Shown here: positions 48,201-60,083 of the stretch, one piece after another
How positions within the stretch are numbered: position 1 is the first letter of the stretch
How the letters are laid out: every line of letters begins with the position of its first letter
NCBI GenBank assembly: GCA_019671135.1
Contig: JAHRHY010000008.1
Span: 1,426,001 to 1,490,000, forward strand
DNA length: 64,000 bases
Origin: Linnemannia hyalina
Lineage: Eukaryota; Mortierellomycota; Mortierellomycetes; Mortierellales; Mortierellaceae
Direction: 5' to 3'
Program-made: the position numbers and the translations under genes
Notes under the pieces: model-generated
What the model was told of the DNA's origin: nothing
Databases searched by the model: none
What the model saw: the letters and a program-made list of their open reading frames with translations, nothing else

Positions 48201-50649
48201 GTTCGGACAAAAGCATTGCCTTCCGCTACTGCGGCTTGCATTAATCCTTTTTCTACATGGTCATCCGAAAATATAGGGTCCGCAAACGCAAAGGGGGGCA
48301 ATGGATGACCACAAACCAGAGAGACAAGGCGCAATGGGCACGATCGAAAAATACAGCAACATATCGACTCCCCTTCCTCTCCCCTCGTTTTCTAGGAGTT
48401 CGTTTCTTTGTCGTGGTGTACACACATTTACCCTCGATCATCTACTGACAAGGCTATTTCAATCCTTTTCTGCCTTGGCAAACAGTCTGTTCTTTTTTTC
48501 TGTGTGCTATTGACGATGGAAAAAAACTATTTTGGACTTTCGGGGGGAAAGTAAGATGTGAGGGAGGGAGACAAGAATAGAAGGAGAGCCAAGGCAGAGA
48601 AGGCTGTGATTATACGTTGGAATAGGGATGGAAGAGGGCGCCACATTTTTGCGACACATACACAGCCTTAAGGGAGTGAAGGGGGAAGTGGGATAGATCA
48701 CGGTAGAAGGGGCCACGCACTACGATCGTCTTTTTTGTTGCTGTTGTCTTACCCCAACAAGGATGTTTATTCCCAAATGAAGAAGCCGTTGGTCAACCTA
48801 GACATAATTAGGATGTGTGGTTCGCTGTCGACTTTTGTCACCGACAAGGTTGACGAGCTGCTGTAGGCCTGCATCAGCCTCGCGACGAGGAAAGAAAAAT
48901 AATAATGAGGCGAAGGGTTGGCAGGGCTTTGAGGATTATTCTTGGCGCTCAGGCTCTATTTTGAGTGATCGTACAAGGAGAACAATTGACCGAGACGAAC
49001 TAGCATTAAATATTAATGATTGATGGAAGGTGATGTATTGCTTGTAGGTAATATGTGATGGCTAATGAAACCAGGAACAATCAACAAGAAAAAAAAAAAA
49101 AAAAAAAAAGGTCTTGGCCCTGCTGGCCGGTGCGAGCCAAGACGATGGCCTGTTGTTTTTAATGAGTGGCGAGGGAAGAACACATTCAGCGACCCATAGA
49201 CACATACACACATACATGCCCCCGCAAATGTCATGAAAAGAAAATAACCATTTGAAGAAATGCATAAATCCGGTTTCGATTGCCATGTTATGCCTTGCCA
49301 TGGAGGCAACAGGTGAACCATCAAATAAAACAAAATAAGAATGGAGTCTGGGCACTCACTTAGTTTTTCAATTGAGAGCTGCTGTTGACTTGTTTGTTGC
49401 TAAAACCACAGCTGACATGGAATATCATGACGACGACGTTGGCGATCGAAGAGGAGGTGTATGTGCCCCCGAAAAAGGGAATTGCCAAGAGGGGCAGCAT
49501 TAATCAAAAACAACAAAAAACGAGTTGCAGTAGGGAAAAAGAGGGTAAGGGCTCATTGTGCTTCCGGAAGGGATGAAGGAGCAGGCAGGAGCAAATGGAG
49601 TCAGAGGAGTCTTTGGACGCGTGTCCGATTCGTGCTCGTCCTCCTGCCGAACAAAAAAGATTGCCAGATGACCAGAATGAAATATTCTCCTACTCACTTC
49701 CCCTCCACATACACACCATTTTGAGCGTTTTGTGCTGTGTCAGTCGACTTTATTTTCGCTTGTATGGTTCTCCCATACCTTCGTTGTTTTACTACTCTGA
49801 TCCATGTAAAAAAAGGAAAATCGTCACAGCGTCGTGCTTCTACTTTTGGGGCAGTCCTCTCACCCCTGTTCCGTCAGCTCCTGTTCTCGATCAATTGACT
49901 TTGTTTCTTGGTTGCCAAGGAATGCTAACATGCTTGCTTTGTGCTTGTTATCATGTCCTTTTAAATTGACTCCCCTTGTGGCAAAAAAAATCGCTTTGTC
50001 ACTGCAAACAACTACATCTGTTGTTACTCACGTTGTATCCTTGGGAGGGAAAAGAGAAAAAAAATAGACACATACGCATACATCGCTGTCATGGCACTGT
50101 CAATTATAATCTTATCGGAAATAAACAAGAATGAATCATGGACAGGAAATAACTACCCGCAGACCCATCCCAGCCAAGCCAGAAAATAACTTGCTGCGGG
50201 AGAGAAAGGAGAGTCGCTCCGCCGCAACTAAAATGAAAAAATAGTCTTGCCACTGCCACGATCGACGATGAGAAGAAGAGTAAAAGTATAATGAAGGAAG
50301 GTTGTGGCCATTTCGCTATTTTTCTCGCTGTGCGAACAAAGGAACATACACGAGGGCATTGAATAGGTATAGAGTGAGAGAGTGGGAGTGAGGAAACGAA
50401 CGGATGGATGGAAGGGAGCGCACAAATAAGGTAAAGAAGGAGGTGCCCTGCTGTCGACGCCGTCGCCGAAGATTCCGTAGTTGTTTACTCTGTACCTGTA
50501 GTCAAAACGTAAAAGAATGAATTGAACTTTTAGAGTTGCTAATTATAACGTTATCCTTTGAGCGAAGCAGTTTGTCTGTACTCTCTTTGATTATTCATTC
50601 ATTCATTCCTTTTTCGTTGTCGCTTATTTCTTGTTTACTTGTTTTTTGT
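45235..50649. other. About 5.4 kb without a recognisable gene
   Basis: AT-rich DNA with many short frames of low complexity on both strands. I looked for tRNA B-boxes, 5S rRNA, small spliced genes and further transposon pieces and found none that hold up. An A run lies at 49089-49109. It could be a long regulatory upstream region of the C2H2 gene, decayed repeat DNA or a non-coding transcript. Confidence 0.6.
49089..49109. repeat. Poly-A tract (21 bases)
   Basis: A homopolymer run in the gene-poor stretch; no adjacent element body is recognised. Confidence 0.85.
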
Positions 50650-51325
50650 GCTGAGTGCTGAGTGCTGACACACCTCCACCCATTGACTCGTTATGACCTT
50701 GGACCCCCCCCTCAGCCCTTTTTCTATAAAACCTGGGCTTGTCCCATTCTTAATCAAATCCACCAACATATCTCTCACTCTTATCTCTCAACAAGCCAGC
50801 TCTTATTCTTTCTTTCTTTATTTCTTCTTTTCATCCTTGTTCTTCCTCCTTCCCTGCCTGTCATTTTTTTAACCTTTTTTTGTTCTTGCTTGTACATACC
50901 CATCCTTCCCTGCCCCTGTCATTTACATACCCGACTGTCAATCTTCCTCCTGCCTGTCTATACCCTCGCTTTTTACCCTTTTATTGGTCGTTTTTTCTCG
51001 TCTCTCTTTTTCCTTCTTTCACGACCAACTGCTCAAACTTGACTCTTTGATCCATATCCTCATCCATATCCATCTCACGTCTGCAAATTGCCTCTTGTTG
51101 CCACCATTACTGTAACAACAACAACAACCACTCTCTTTCTTTTTAGCTGTTTGTCACAACTCTCCACTCTCCGTTCGTTTTATTTCTTTCTTTCTTTCTT
51201 TCCTTCATCCTTTCTCGCCTTTTTTTTCCACATTCACTCACTCACTCAACTCAATCACACATCATATTCACTGACATATCAAGACCCCTTCCGTGCTCCT
51301 CTCGCCGTCCCAAACTATACACACC
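50650..51325 (+). promoter_or_regulatory. Probable promoter and 5' leader of the C2H2 factor gene
   Basis: A 'ttctataaaacc' TATA-like site at about 50722 is followed by long T/C-rich tracts and by A/C-rich sequence leading to the AT|G junction at 51326-51327. The pyrimidine-rich leader is much longer than at other genes in the window. Confidence 0.4.
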
Positions 51326-54066
51326 ATGTAGGTATCACTCACACGACCTCCTATTAACGACCCCCATTCATTCCTCTCCTCGATAAAAACAATCATGACA
51401 TTAAAAAACAAGTATACCTGCCAGGATCTAGGATCTGAGCGTTCTCTTTTACCCAACTGCAGAACCTGTTTCGCTGTTTCAACGTGTAACTGTATGCTCA
51501 TGATCCGCCTGGCAACCCCAACATGCTTGTTTGAGTCACGTTTTGCTGTACCATTCTGGCCTCTATCGGATGTGGCCTTTAGAAGGAAAAGAACGAGGAA
51601 GGCCGAGAAGGAGTGGGAAGAAGCTTCTAATGTGTACACTCAAAACACGCTTGTGTTATCGTCTGCTTTTTGACAATACCGATAAAAACTATTGAGTTGG
51701 GTTCGTTCTCATTTGCTTGATCTGAGAGGGCGAGAGGGATAGCCAAGGGGGGGGGGATCTTTTTACTAAGCCGGCCTGCATATTCAAAGCAAGGAACACA
51801 CGCCAACACTTCGCCCCCTCCCTCCGGAAAAGAGACCACAGAAGAGAAAGAAAAAGAAAAAGACGGATTGCATTTTCCTACGGCCCTTCACTCAATTGAG
51901 ATGTACAGCATTTTGTGTTTTCTCCGTCTTTTTCTTTTTCCTTTTCTTCACTTTTCTGCTCCCGTTCCTGGCAAGAATCTTTCTCCAAGCCTTTTCTTTT
52001 CTTCTTTGGTTTCCTTCTTTTGCCAGGCTGCGGGCTGCGGATATCCCCACTGCAAGTCTAATTGACGTCAATTAACAAAAGTGAAAATAATTCCCGAACA
52101 AACAATGCATGCAGATACGCAGACATGTACATGTATGCCTCAATTCGAAGAGTGGCATGCTTTCGATCAGTCAAACAAACACACGCGCGCATCTTCTTCA
52201 TCCGCAATTCATCGATTGTTTCTAATACATGTATGCCCTCGTTTTCCCCACCTTTTTTTTCTCTTCTTATCATCTCCTCTTTACAGGCAACAACCTCAGT
52301 CCATACATTCGCCTCACTTGAGCGTCCCTTGCTCGTCCAACGTCTCATCCTGCACATCGTCCCCTTTTTGCTCCTCCGAATCAGGAGCTGAGCTAGACAT
52401 TCTCGATCTGCCCGTTTCTATGTTCTTCCCCACCAAACTTACAGACGCTGGGCCTTCGCCCTCGCTCTCGGCTCCGACAGTTGGTTACACTCAGAGCATG
52501 GTCGAGTTGAATGCAGCACATAATGCTCTCCTCTTTGGCCAACAACAACTCCATTTTCAACAATTCCAACAACTCCAGCAGCAACAACAGCTCCAATACG
52601 AAATGGCACACATCAGCCTCGGATCTCCTCACACTCCAACCACTCCAGTCAACTCCATCACCATCCCCGAACCCAACTCACAAGGAGCCAGCCCCATCCA
52701 TCGTGGCTTCCCATCCTCGCCAGCCGCCATTCCGTCGTCTTCGGTTTCGACAGCCGCATCCTCGCCCTTGGCACCTAATTTCTCCAACATCAACTCTAAT
52801 GGATCTTCCACCCCTATCCACCACCCCGCCCTCTCTCAATTCCAAAGTTCATATCATTCGGCTCCACGACCACATCAACAACAGCAGCAACAGCAGCTGC
52901 AGCAGTCGCCCATGAGTCAGGCACCAATCCAGAATCCCATCTCGTCACCTTATTTTTCCCAGACCGACAGTCCTTTCGTCACCGACGCTGCTGCTTTTGG
53001 CACCACGGACGCCCACGACATCGACCTCTTCCCCCTGAATCCCGTTACATCCTCGATGCCTAACCACGTCCAGTCGATCTTGCACAGTTCTATTCATTCC
53101 CAAGAGTTTAACCTTGGCCAGCTTACAGTGCCTTCGGCTGGATCCAACACCGTATCAAGTTCACAAGACTCCCCTATTCTGCCACTCGACAGTGTCAAGC
53201 ATGAGCGCCTCTCCCCAACCTTCCAGTCACTCGAACTTACCACGGACATGTCGCTCTTGTGCAATTGCCCGGACAAGTACCCCTGCGGCCAACTCAACCA
53301 CACCGCACCAGCAGCGGCACCTCTGGGAAAGTCATTGTACTCGGTCATCGGCGAGGAGGATGAATTTGGCGGCTGTTATTCATCATCATCATCTGAGCGC
53401 GCAGGGAGCGAGGATGGGAGCGATGCAGGACTCTTTTGTCAACTACCTTCGACCTCTGTCGGCACCAAACCTTCTTCGTCCTCATCGACTTTCCGCTCAG
53501 GCACACGGCCAAAGTCAATGTTGGTGACTTCGTCCTCGTTCTCGTTCTCGGGCCAACCTTACGAATCTCCGTTCCACAAGGACTCTTCTATGGTCGCACA
53601 ACCGCGTCCTCGTCGCTCTTCGTCTGGAACATTTGCGTATTACTCGCCCGCCACCGCCACCTCCCTCCCCACATATACCTTTGGTGCTGGTCACCAATCC
53701 ACTCACTCTCAGTCACATCAACACCAACAGCAATATCACCAGCATCAAGGCCAGCAGTCTCGACCTACAATTATTCATCACCCACAGCAGCAATATGTCC
53801 AGCACCTCCTTGACCCCGAGATGGTCCCCACGATTACCGATATTCATGTGTGCCCTGTTTGCCAACGCCGCTTCTCAAGGCCGTTCAACCTGCGATCGCA
53901 CATCATGACGCATACGACGTCGCGTCCTTTTCCCTGTGATGAATGTCATTGGAGGTTTTCTCGGCAGCATGATCTTCTTCGCCATAAACGAGCCAAGCAC
54001 CCTGGATCGGTCCCCCCTCTGCCTCCCAAGGTCCCCAAGGTCAAGACCGAACCTATCAAGGAGTAA
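51326..54066 (+). CDS. C2H2 zinc-finger transcription factor (two fingers, Crz1-like finger region)
   Basis: Proposed exons 51326-51327 and 52287-54066, 593 aa: the AT of the start codon ends exon 1 (donor GTAGGT) and its G opens exon 2 (acceptor 'ctctttacag'). If that is wrong, the next in-frame ATG is 52420 (549 aa). The body is Gln-, Ser- and Pro-rich, typical of activation regions, including polyQ around 52555-52600 and 52870-52905. Two C2H2 fingers lie at about residues 523-573: 'CPVCQRRFSRPFNLRSH' and 'CDECHWRFSRQHDLLRH'. 'NLRSH' and 'ARQHD'-type contact helices resemble calcineurin-responsive Crz1, but Crz1 normally has a third finger and none is seen here. The role is therefore sequence-specific DNA binding with unknown targets. 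The basic tail ends 'KVPKVKTEPIKE'. Confidence 0.82.
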
Positions 54067-54530
54067 ATTAAGGGCATCTCTAGAAAACAATAAACGTTTA
54101 ATTTGACAGTCACATTTGCTTTGTCTCTGGAAATGAAGTAGATAGCAGGATGAACAAATATGGTGCGAGGATGGACCGTGGAAAGGCAGTGGATGGATGA
54201 TAGTTAGCAAAAAAAAGGAAGGAAGTTGCTGTGGCCACCACGGAGAGTGTGTGTGTGTATATCTGGTGGGTCAATCACTCTCAAGCACCGCTCCTCCCCA
54301 CATAGTGTCTCAACTGGAATATCCGCTGTCTCTTTCTTTTCTTTTCTTTTCTTTTCTTATTTTCTTGTCTTGGCTTTTTCTTCCTTCTTCTCTCCTTTTC
54401 TCCTCCTCTCCTCTCCTCTCCTCTCCTCTTTACCTCCCTCCTTTCCCTCCTCCTCTCACTTCATTAATACCCATCAACGTCAATTGCTTGTAGATAGCCT
54501 TTCCTCTTCTTCCACCTCCTTTCAAACCAA
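54067..54530. other. Intergenic between C2H2 gene and inositol transporter
   Basis: This holds the 3' end of the C2H2 gene, then a TTTTC/CTCCT-rich leader (54330-54470) before the ATG at 54531. A 'tgcttgtag' at 54484-54492 could be the acceptor of a 5'-UTR intron. Confidence 0.5.
54089..54094 (+). terminator. Probable polyadenylation signal AATAAA
   Basis: This hexamer lies 23 nt after the stop codon of the C2H2 gene. Confidence 0.5.
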
Positions 54531-57500
54531 ATGGCGTCCAACGGAGTTCAGGAAGCGTCTCGTTTCAACATACCCGAGGGAGCACCACCACCACCCCACA
54601 ACGGAGGAGGCATCGCAAGTGCAGGCCACAGCAGCTCAAACAGCGTCAGCAGCATCCACAAGTCCAGCAGTAACAACAATGGCAACAGTAACAACTCCAC
54701 AGCTATCGGATCAAGCACAGGAGTCGACGATCGCTTCACCAAGGACCTCGGCAGCAACAGCAACAGCAACAACGGAGCTATGAGTGAAGAGGACAGCTCG
54801 CCGTCAAAGTTCTTGTACCTCCTCATTACCTGTCTGGCGATCGGAGGATTTCTGTTTGGATATGACACAGGGGTGATTGCGGGCGCACTATTGCCGATCA
54901 AGGAGGAATTTGGACTCTCGAGCCAACAGCAAGAGTTCATCGTTGGAGGTGAGTTATTGTTTTTTGTGTGTGGGAGAGATGGAGAGAAGGTGCGCTTAAT
55001 TTTTTTTCTCATCGAGATAAGAGCAACAAACAAACAAACAACAAACAAATGACAGGACGACAGGACAACTTTAATAGCGATCGTCATTGTGGCGGGAGAG
55101 AGAGACGATAATGACAATGGCGATTATCATTCCACCCTTACGCTTCATCTCGCCTCTTTTTTCTCATTTCAACCCTTGTCCTTGCCCTTGCCCTTGCCCT
55201 TGCCCTTGCCCTTGCCCTAGCCCTTGCCCTTGCCCTTGCCCTTGTCCTTGCCCTTTCCTTTCCTTTCTTTTTTCCTTTCCTTTCCATCCGCCATTGTTTT
55301 CTCCCGACACACATTTGTTGCGCCATTTATTTATTGGTACCCAGACTGAAAGTGGGACACGGAGGGCTCTGCTCTGGTTCTTTCAGATACCTCGGATGCC
55401 GTTTTGGTTCATTTTTTCTTTTCCCTCTCTGTTGCCGTCCTTCTCCCTCCTGCATACCCTTGTGAACGAAGGCTTTGTTTGGTGGACTCCTTTTTGAACC
55501 ATCTGAACGTTCAATATTCATTTTTTTTTTGGTCACACAGAGGATGAATTCTACTACTCTCTGTTCCCTTTGCCTGTTCTTGACCCACTTTTCCATTTTT
55601 TGGGCTTACTTCGAGAAAAGTACCTCTTCTTGTGTGATCGAGGAATTGACACTAACAAACTCCATTTAATTTCAACAACACCCTTTCAAACAGGAACGAC
55701 ACTGGGAGCGATTATCGGTGGACTGTTGGCAGGAGCGCTGTCGGATCTTGTGGGCCGCAAGCCTGTGACGCTGCTGTCGTCGATGATCTTTGTGGTGGGA
55801 GCCGCCTTGATGACTTTTGCGCATGCCTACTGGCTCCTCCTGCTGGGACGAGTCGTCGTCGGAGTTGGCGTTGGTAAGAAAGATGTTGCTGCTAATGGGC
55901 ATGATGATGATAATGATGATGGTAAGGATACTTTGCAGGTGGGAAGAAAATAGAAAATCGTCCCTAACACATCTTATTTCTCTTTGTCTCTCTCTCTCTC
56001 TCTCTCTCTCTCTATTACTTGCTTGCTATGGTGGCGTGAATAGGTCTTGCTGCACTCGTTGTTCCATTGTACATTGGTGGTAAGTTGAAAATGGAAATGA
56101 ATATGTCTGTTCAACAAGCCTCTGCACTTTAACATCGTAAACTCTAAAGCAAGGGTAAAAGAAAAAGAGTACTAACAAAAATAAACCTTCCTTATGGTCT
56201 CTTGTTTTCATTCCAATAGAACTCGCCCCAAGGTAAAACAACACAACAGTCGTAGATGCAAAAAAAAAAAAAGGCATAGGGACAATTGACGCAGGAATCT
56301 GGAGATCTAACGACGATGTTCCTTTTTATTATCAACAAATCTTTCGTAGTGCATATCGTGGACGCTTGGTGACGATGAACGTGCTGTTGATCACAGGAGG
56401 CCAATTGGTCGCGTACCTGGTCTCATCGGCATTGACAGATGTGAACGATGGCTGGCGCTGGATGATGGCCATCTCGGCCCTGCCTGCATTCCTCCAACTC
56501 GTCACACTCCCCTTCCTCCCCGAATCGCCCCGTTTCCTGGTCAAGAAGGGCGACATCTCTGGAGCTAAGGCCGTGTTGAGACGCTGCATGGGACTCTCGG
56601 ACGCCAATGACGACTACATTGCAAAGGAGGTTGATTCCATCCGGGAAAGTTTGGAATTGAGCCACAAGACTCGGTATCGGGATCTGTTGCGCAAGGATAT
56701 GAGGCGGCCCTTGATTATTGCCTGCTTTATGCAGTTGTGGCAGCAGCTTTCGGGATTCAACACGGCCATGTACTATTCGGCAACTATTCTTAAGATGGCA
56801 GGTTTCCCTAATGCCAAGAGCGCGACCCTGTTCTCGCTTTTGATCGCCGGAACCAACATGGTCATGACAAGTAAGCGTAGATTTTTTTTTTCGCTTTGTG
56901 GTCTTGTATTGCGTAATGCCTTTGGGTGATGATTTGGTGCTAACATACGTCTATTTTGCTTTCATTCATCGTAGTGGTGGCGATCAAGATTATCGACAGG
57001 GTTGGGCGCAGAAAGATCTTGCTGGTGACGATGGTCGGAATGATTGCAGGACTGGTCGTCTTGGGAGTGGCCTTCATCAAAATCGTGGGATTCACTGTGA
57101 AACAAGACGAATGTATCCAGTACGGCGACAACTGTGCAGCTTGTTTGACCGACGACCGATGCTACTTTGCAGATGCCATGAACACCTGTCAGGATATGGG
57201 CTGGGACGGAACTGGCAAGAGACCGATCTACACGGGCGTCTGCCCGAACCGGTCTCAGGGAATCAAGACTGGAAGCTGGGTTGCTCTGGCTAGTTTGGTC
57301 TTTTATGTGGCCTCATATGGATTGGGACTCGGAAATGCGCCCTGGTTGATTCAGAGTGAGTTGTTCCCTTTGGATATCCGCGGCAAGGCTACCGGCATGG
57401 CAACAGGTACATTTTTCTCTTCCTTCTCCTCGTTTGTGTTTGTGAATTAGGGAAACGGCTTGAACATTTCTTAACCTTCTTCATTCCCCCTTCGCTAATC

Positions 57501-57840
57501 CATCTATCTTAAATCCTCTTCCTCAGCTTGTAACTTTGCCGGAAACTTGGTCATCTCACTTACGTTCCTGACGCTGACCCAAAAGATCACCGCCACTGGA
57601 ACGTTCTGGCTCTACGCCGGAATCCTGGTCATCGCTTGGTTGTTTGTCTACTTCTTGGTCCCCGAAACTGCCGGTTTGAACTTGGAGGATATCCAGGAGT
57701 TGTTCCGGACTGAAGCTGCAGGCGAGACTGGACCGACGTATGTTATAGGTAGTCGTGGTGGCGGTGAGGGTGTTGGTGCTGGTGCTGGTGAGGATGGACG
57801 GAGACGGCGTCGTGGGCAGGGTGGTGCAGAGGAACTTTAA
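54531..57840 (+). CDS. Proton/myo-inositol symporter of HMIT (SLC2A13) type, MFS sugar porter family
   Basis: Seven exons: 54531-54948, 55694-55873, 56044-56079, 56220-56232, 56350-56870, 56975-57406, 57527-57840; 637 aa, all in phase. A 90-residue Ser/Asn-rich cytosolic N-terminus precedes TM1 ('FLYLLITCLAIGGFLFGYDTG'). Sugar-porter signatures follow: 'SDLVGRKPV', 'ELAPSAYRGRLV' (split by the 13-nt micro-exon), 'PESPRFL', 'QQLSGFN', 'DRVGRRKIL' and 'PETAGLNLEDI'. The TM9-TM10 outer loop (about 430-475) carries a Cys cluster, 'CIQYGDNCAACLTDDRC', then 'NTCQDM' and 'GVCPN', matching the extended loop of animal HMIT. Plasma-membrane uptake of myo-inositol with protons is inferred from family; a related polyol substrate cannot be excluded. 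An AATAAA lies at 57914. Confidence 0.9.
55173..55252. repeat. CCTTGC hexanucleotide repeat
   Basis: About 13 near-perfect CCTTGC units, with single-base variants ('ccttgt', 'ccctag'), sit inside the 745-nt first intron of the inositol transporter gene. Confidence 0.9.
55987..56013. repeat. CT dinucleotide repeat
   Basis: A CT run lies in intron 2 of the transporter gene, serving in effect as an extended pyrimidine tract before the exon 3 acceptor. Confidence 0.85.
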
Positions 57841-57913
57841 GGTTACTACAATTAAGTGCCATGGAAAGAGTGAAAGATGGGCATCGTTTTTTTCTTTTAT
57901 TTTAATACCTACT

Positions 57914-57919
57914 AATAAA
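57914..57919 (+). terminator. Probable polyadenylation signal AATAAA
   Basis: This hexamer lies 74 nt after the stop codon of the inositol transporter. Confidence 0.45.
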
Positions 57920-59838
57920 CGTGAAAAAAGAGAATAAAAGGTTGCCACTTCTGAATGACTGACGGATGTATATTGTATCTGTTTAAAAGAACATTCGATC
58001 TGCAAAGAAGCTATGATTTTTGCATCCTTTGGATGATTGACAAATCGTCATGGTCGTGAGAACTAATGGTGGCAAGAAGATTTATGGTCACATTTTCTCC
58101 AGGTTGTCCTGTTCTCTTTTTCTTCCCTCTCTGCCATGTATATTGATGTAACGATGTCAGTGTTGTTGTGAGGATCGGCGATGTTTTTGTCTTTGCCATT
58201 TTCTTGATTTCTCTTTCCCCCGCGCCCCCCTTTTGAACACCGCTGTCGTTTATAGAAATAAGGCATAGAGTGTCGATCGTAATTGAGGGTCACATGGGGT
58301 TGCCATACGCGACTGATAGACAGGCCGGACGCGTTTGATTGACAGGACGCGTTTGAGACGAAGGAGAGACTGCTTTGATCTATTAGTCGTCGACAAACAT
58401 CCCGAGACAGTGCGTTTTATCAGCGATCTCTCTCTCTTTTTTCTTTCCCTCCTTCCTTCCTCCCTCCTTTCCCACCCCTTTCCTTTCTCTCTTTCTTTCA
58501 TATATTTTTCGCACTTTACTCCTTACTATGCCACACACATACTTTTCTTTCTAACTTACTATCCCGATTCTCTTACCTTCTCGCGCCTCGACCCTCGTGT
58601 GACTCGAGGCTCTCCACTCCTACCCATATATCCAAAACCCGAGCCATCATGAAAAAAGGCATTATCACAACCAACCCCCGCCCTCAAACAAGACCAACTC
58701 ACCCCACCACTTGTAAGGAGTTCGGAACAAGGAAGAGAAAGAAAAAAAAGACAAAGAGACGAGTAGACGAGCAGCACCAACGAGTGCACGAGGAACGAAT
58801 ACTAGAGAACATATCTTTTGATAAAGAAAAAAGTAACAATGAACGGGGAAACTGGCTATGGTTTGTTATTTGTAATGTGGTCCTTACTTCTAAGATAGGG
58901 GAGGTGGGGGAGATCCTTGATGACGGTGTTTTGATCAATCAAATCATCAATCACCCGCCCACCCACGAGTTGGGGCGGAGGAGGAATCAGTGATTCCACT
59001 CTGGTGGGAGGCGAGAAAATAAAAAACGTGTCGACGATTAATGGGCCGAAGATGGTGTTCGACTGCTCTCCAGCCCATACCAGAAATTCACATTCTCTGC
59101 CTGAACAATCCTCTTCTTCTGGATACGAGAGGCCACGAATTAAAGCCATAAACTTGCTCTGCGTGATCGAGCGAGAAGGAACAGGGTTAAGTTGGCAAAA
59201 AAAACCCCCCGAACCGAGTGAAGATATGACTACTGGTGTTCACCCTTCCATCTTTGAAATGGGCGCGGATGAAGGAAGAAGGGTGGAGATCATGATGATA
59301 GACGTAAGGGAGGGGAGGGATTCGTGCCAGTTTGACAACAAGGCAAGGGAACAAAGTAAAAATGGGACAGGACTCCAAAGGGCGAGAAAAATCAAGTAGT
59401 AAAAAAAGGGGAGCCGGATCTGAGCGAGAGAGCTGAGACAGAGTGATGCGTAGAAAGGAGGAGTATGGATGCCCTTTCGTACTCAAGAGGGGCAAAAGGG
59501 GGTCCTATCGATCTGGAGACGGTATCCGTTTTGGTTGTTATATGGTGTACTGGAGGTATGTAGTTGAAATGGGCATGTTCGGGCTATAGTCTCGACCCTA
59601 AGAGCAGGGCGAGCTGAAGAGAGAGAAGATGCGTGCGTGATGAGCTAAGACTATGAGCTATCTAAGGTTTGTACTTCATAAGTCAGAGTTTGATGAGCGT
59701 GCTAAAGTCCGCACAAATGCCATCTCGGATAGGTCATTCACTCAGTCCCGTGAGAGTGGATTCGCTCTCTCGTGTATATGTTGGTGTGCCTCCTCCAGCT
59801 GTCCTTCAGAGCCTCTGTCTTTTACTTTTTTTTCTTTT

Positions 59839-59884
59839 GGTCTTTTGTCTCCCTTTCTTTCGGTCTTTTGTCTCCCTTTCTTTC
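59839..59884. repeat. 23-bp tandem duplication
   Basis: The unit 'ggtcttttgtctccctttct' plus 'ttc' occurs twice back to back (59839-59861 and 59862-59884) without mismatch. Confidence 0.85.
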
Positions 59885-60019
59885 ATTTCTCTTTCTTCTC
59901 TCTTCTCTCCTCCCTTGCCTTCCTTCTCACAAATATCTTCAAATCAACCAATCACCGGCTGCACTCGCCAACGGACACCACTTCCTCACACCAACGACAA
60001 TTCGCCTTTGCGCACACAA

Positions 60020-60083
60020 CATACATACATACATACATACATACATACATACATACATCCATACATACATACACACACACACA
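60020..60083. repeat. CATA microsatellite
   Basis: A tetranucleotide run, about 14 units with one 'catc' variant, passes into a short CA run. Confidence 0.9.

Noticed and set aside
52081..52286. Longer N-terminal ORF of the C2H2 gene starting at 52081
   Set aside because: The first 68 codons translate T-rich intron-like DNA ending in a strong acceptor; protein-like composition begins only after it.
55138..55326. Minus-strand ORF of repeated Arg-Ala
   Set aside because: It is the reverse strand of the CCTTGC repeat inside an intron.
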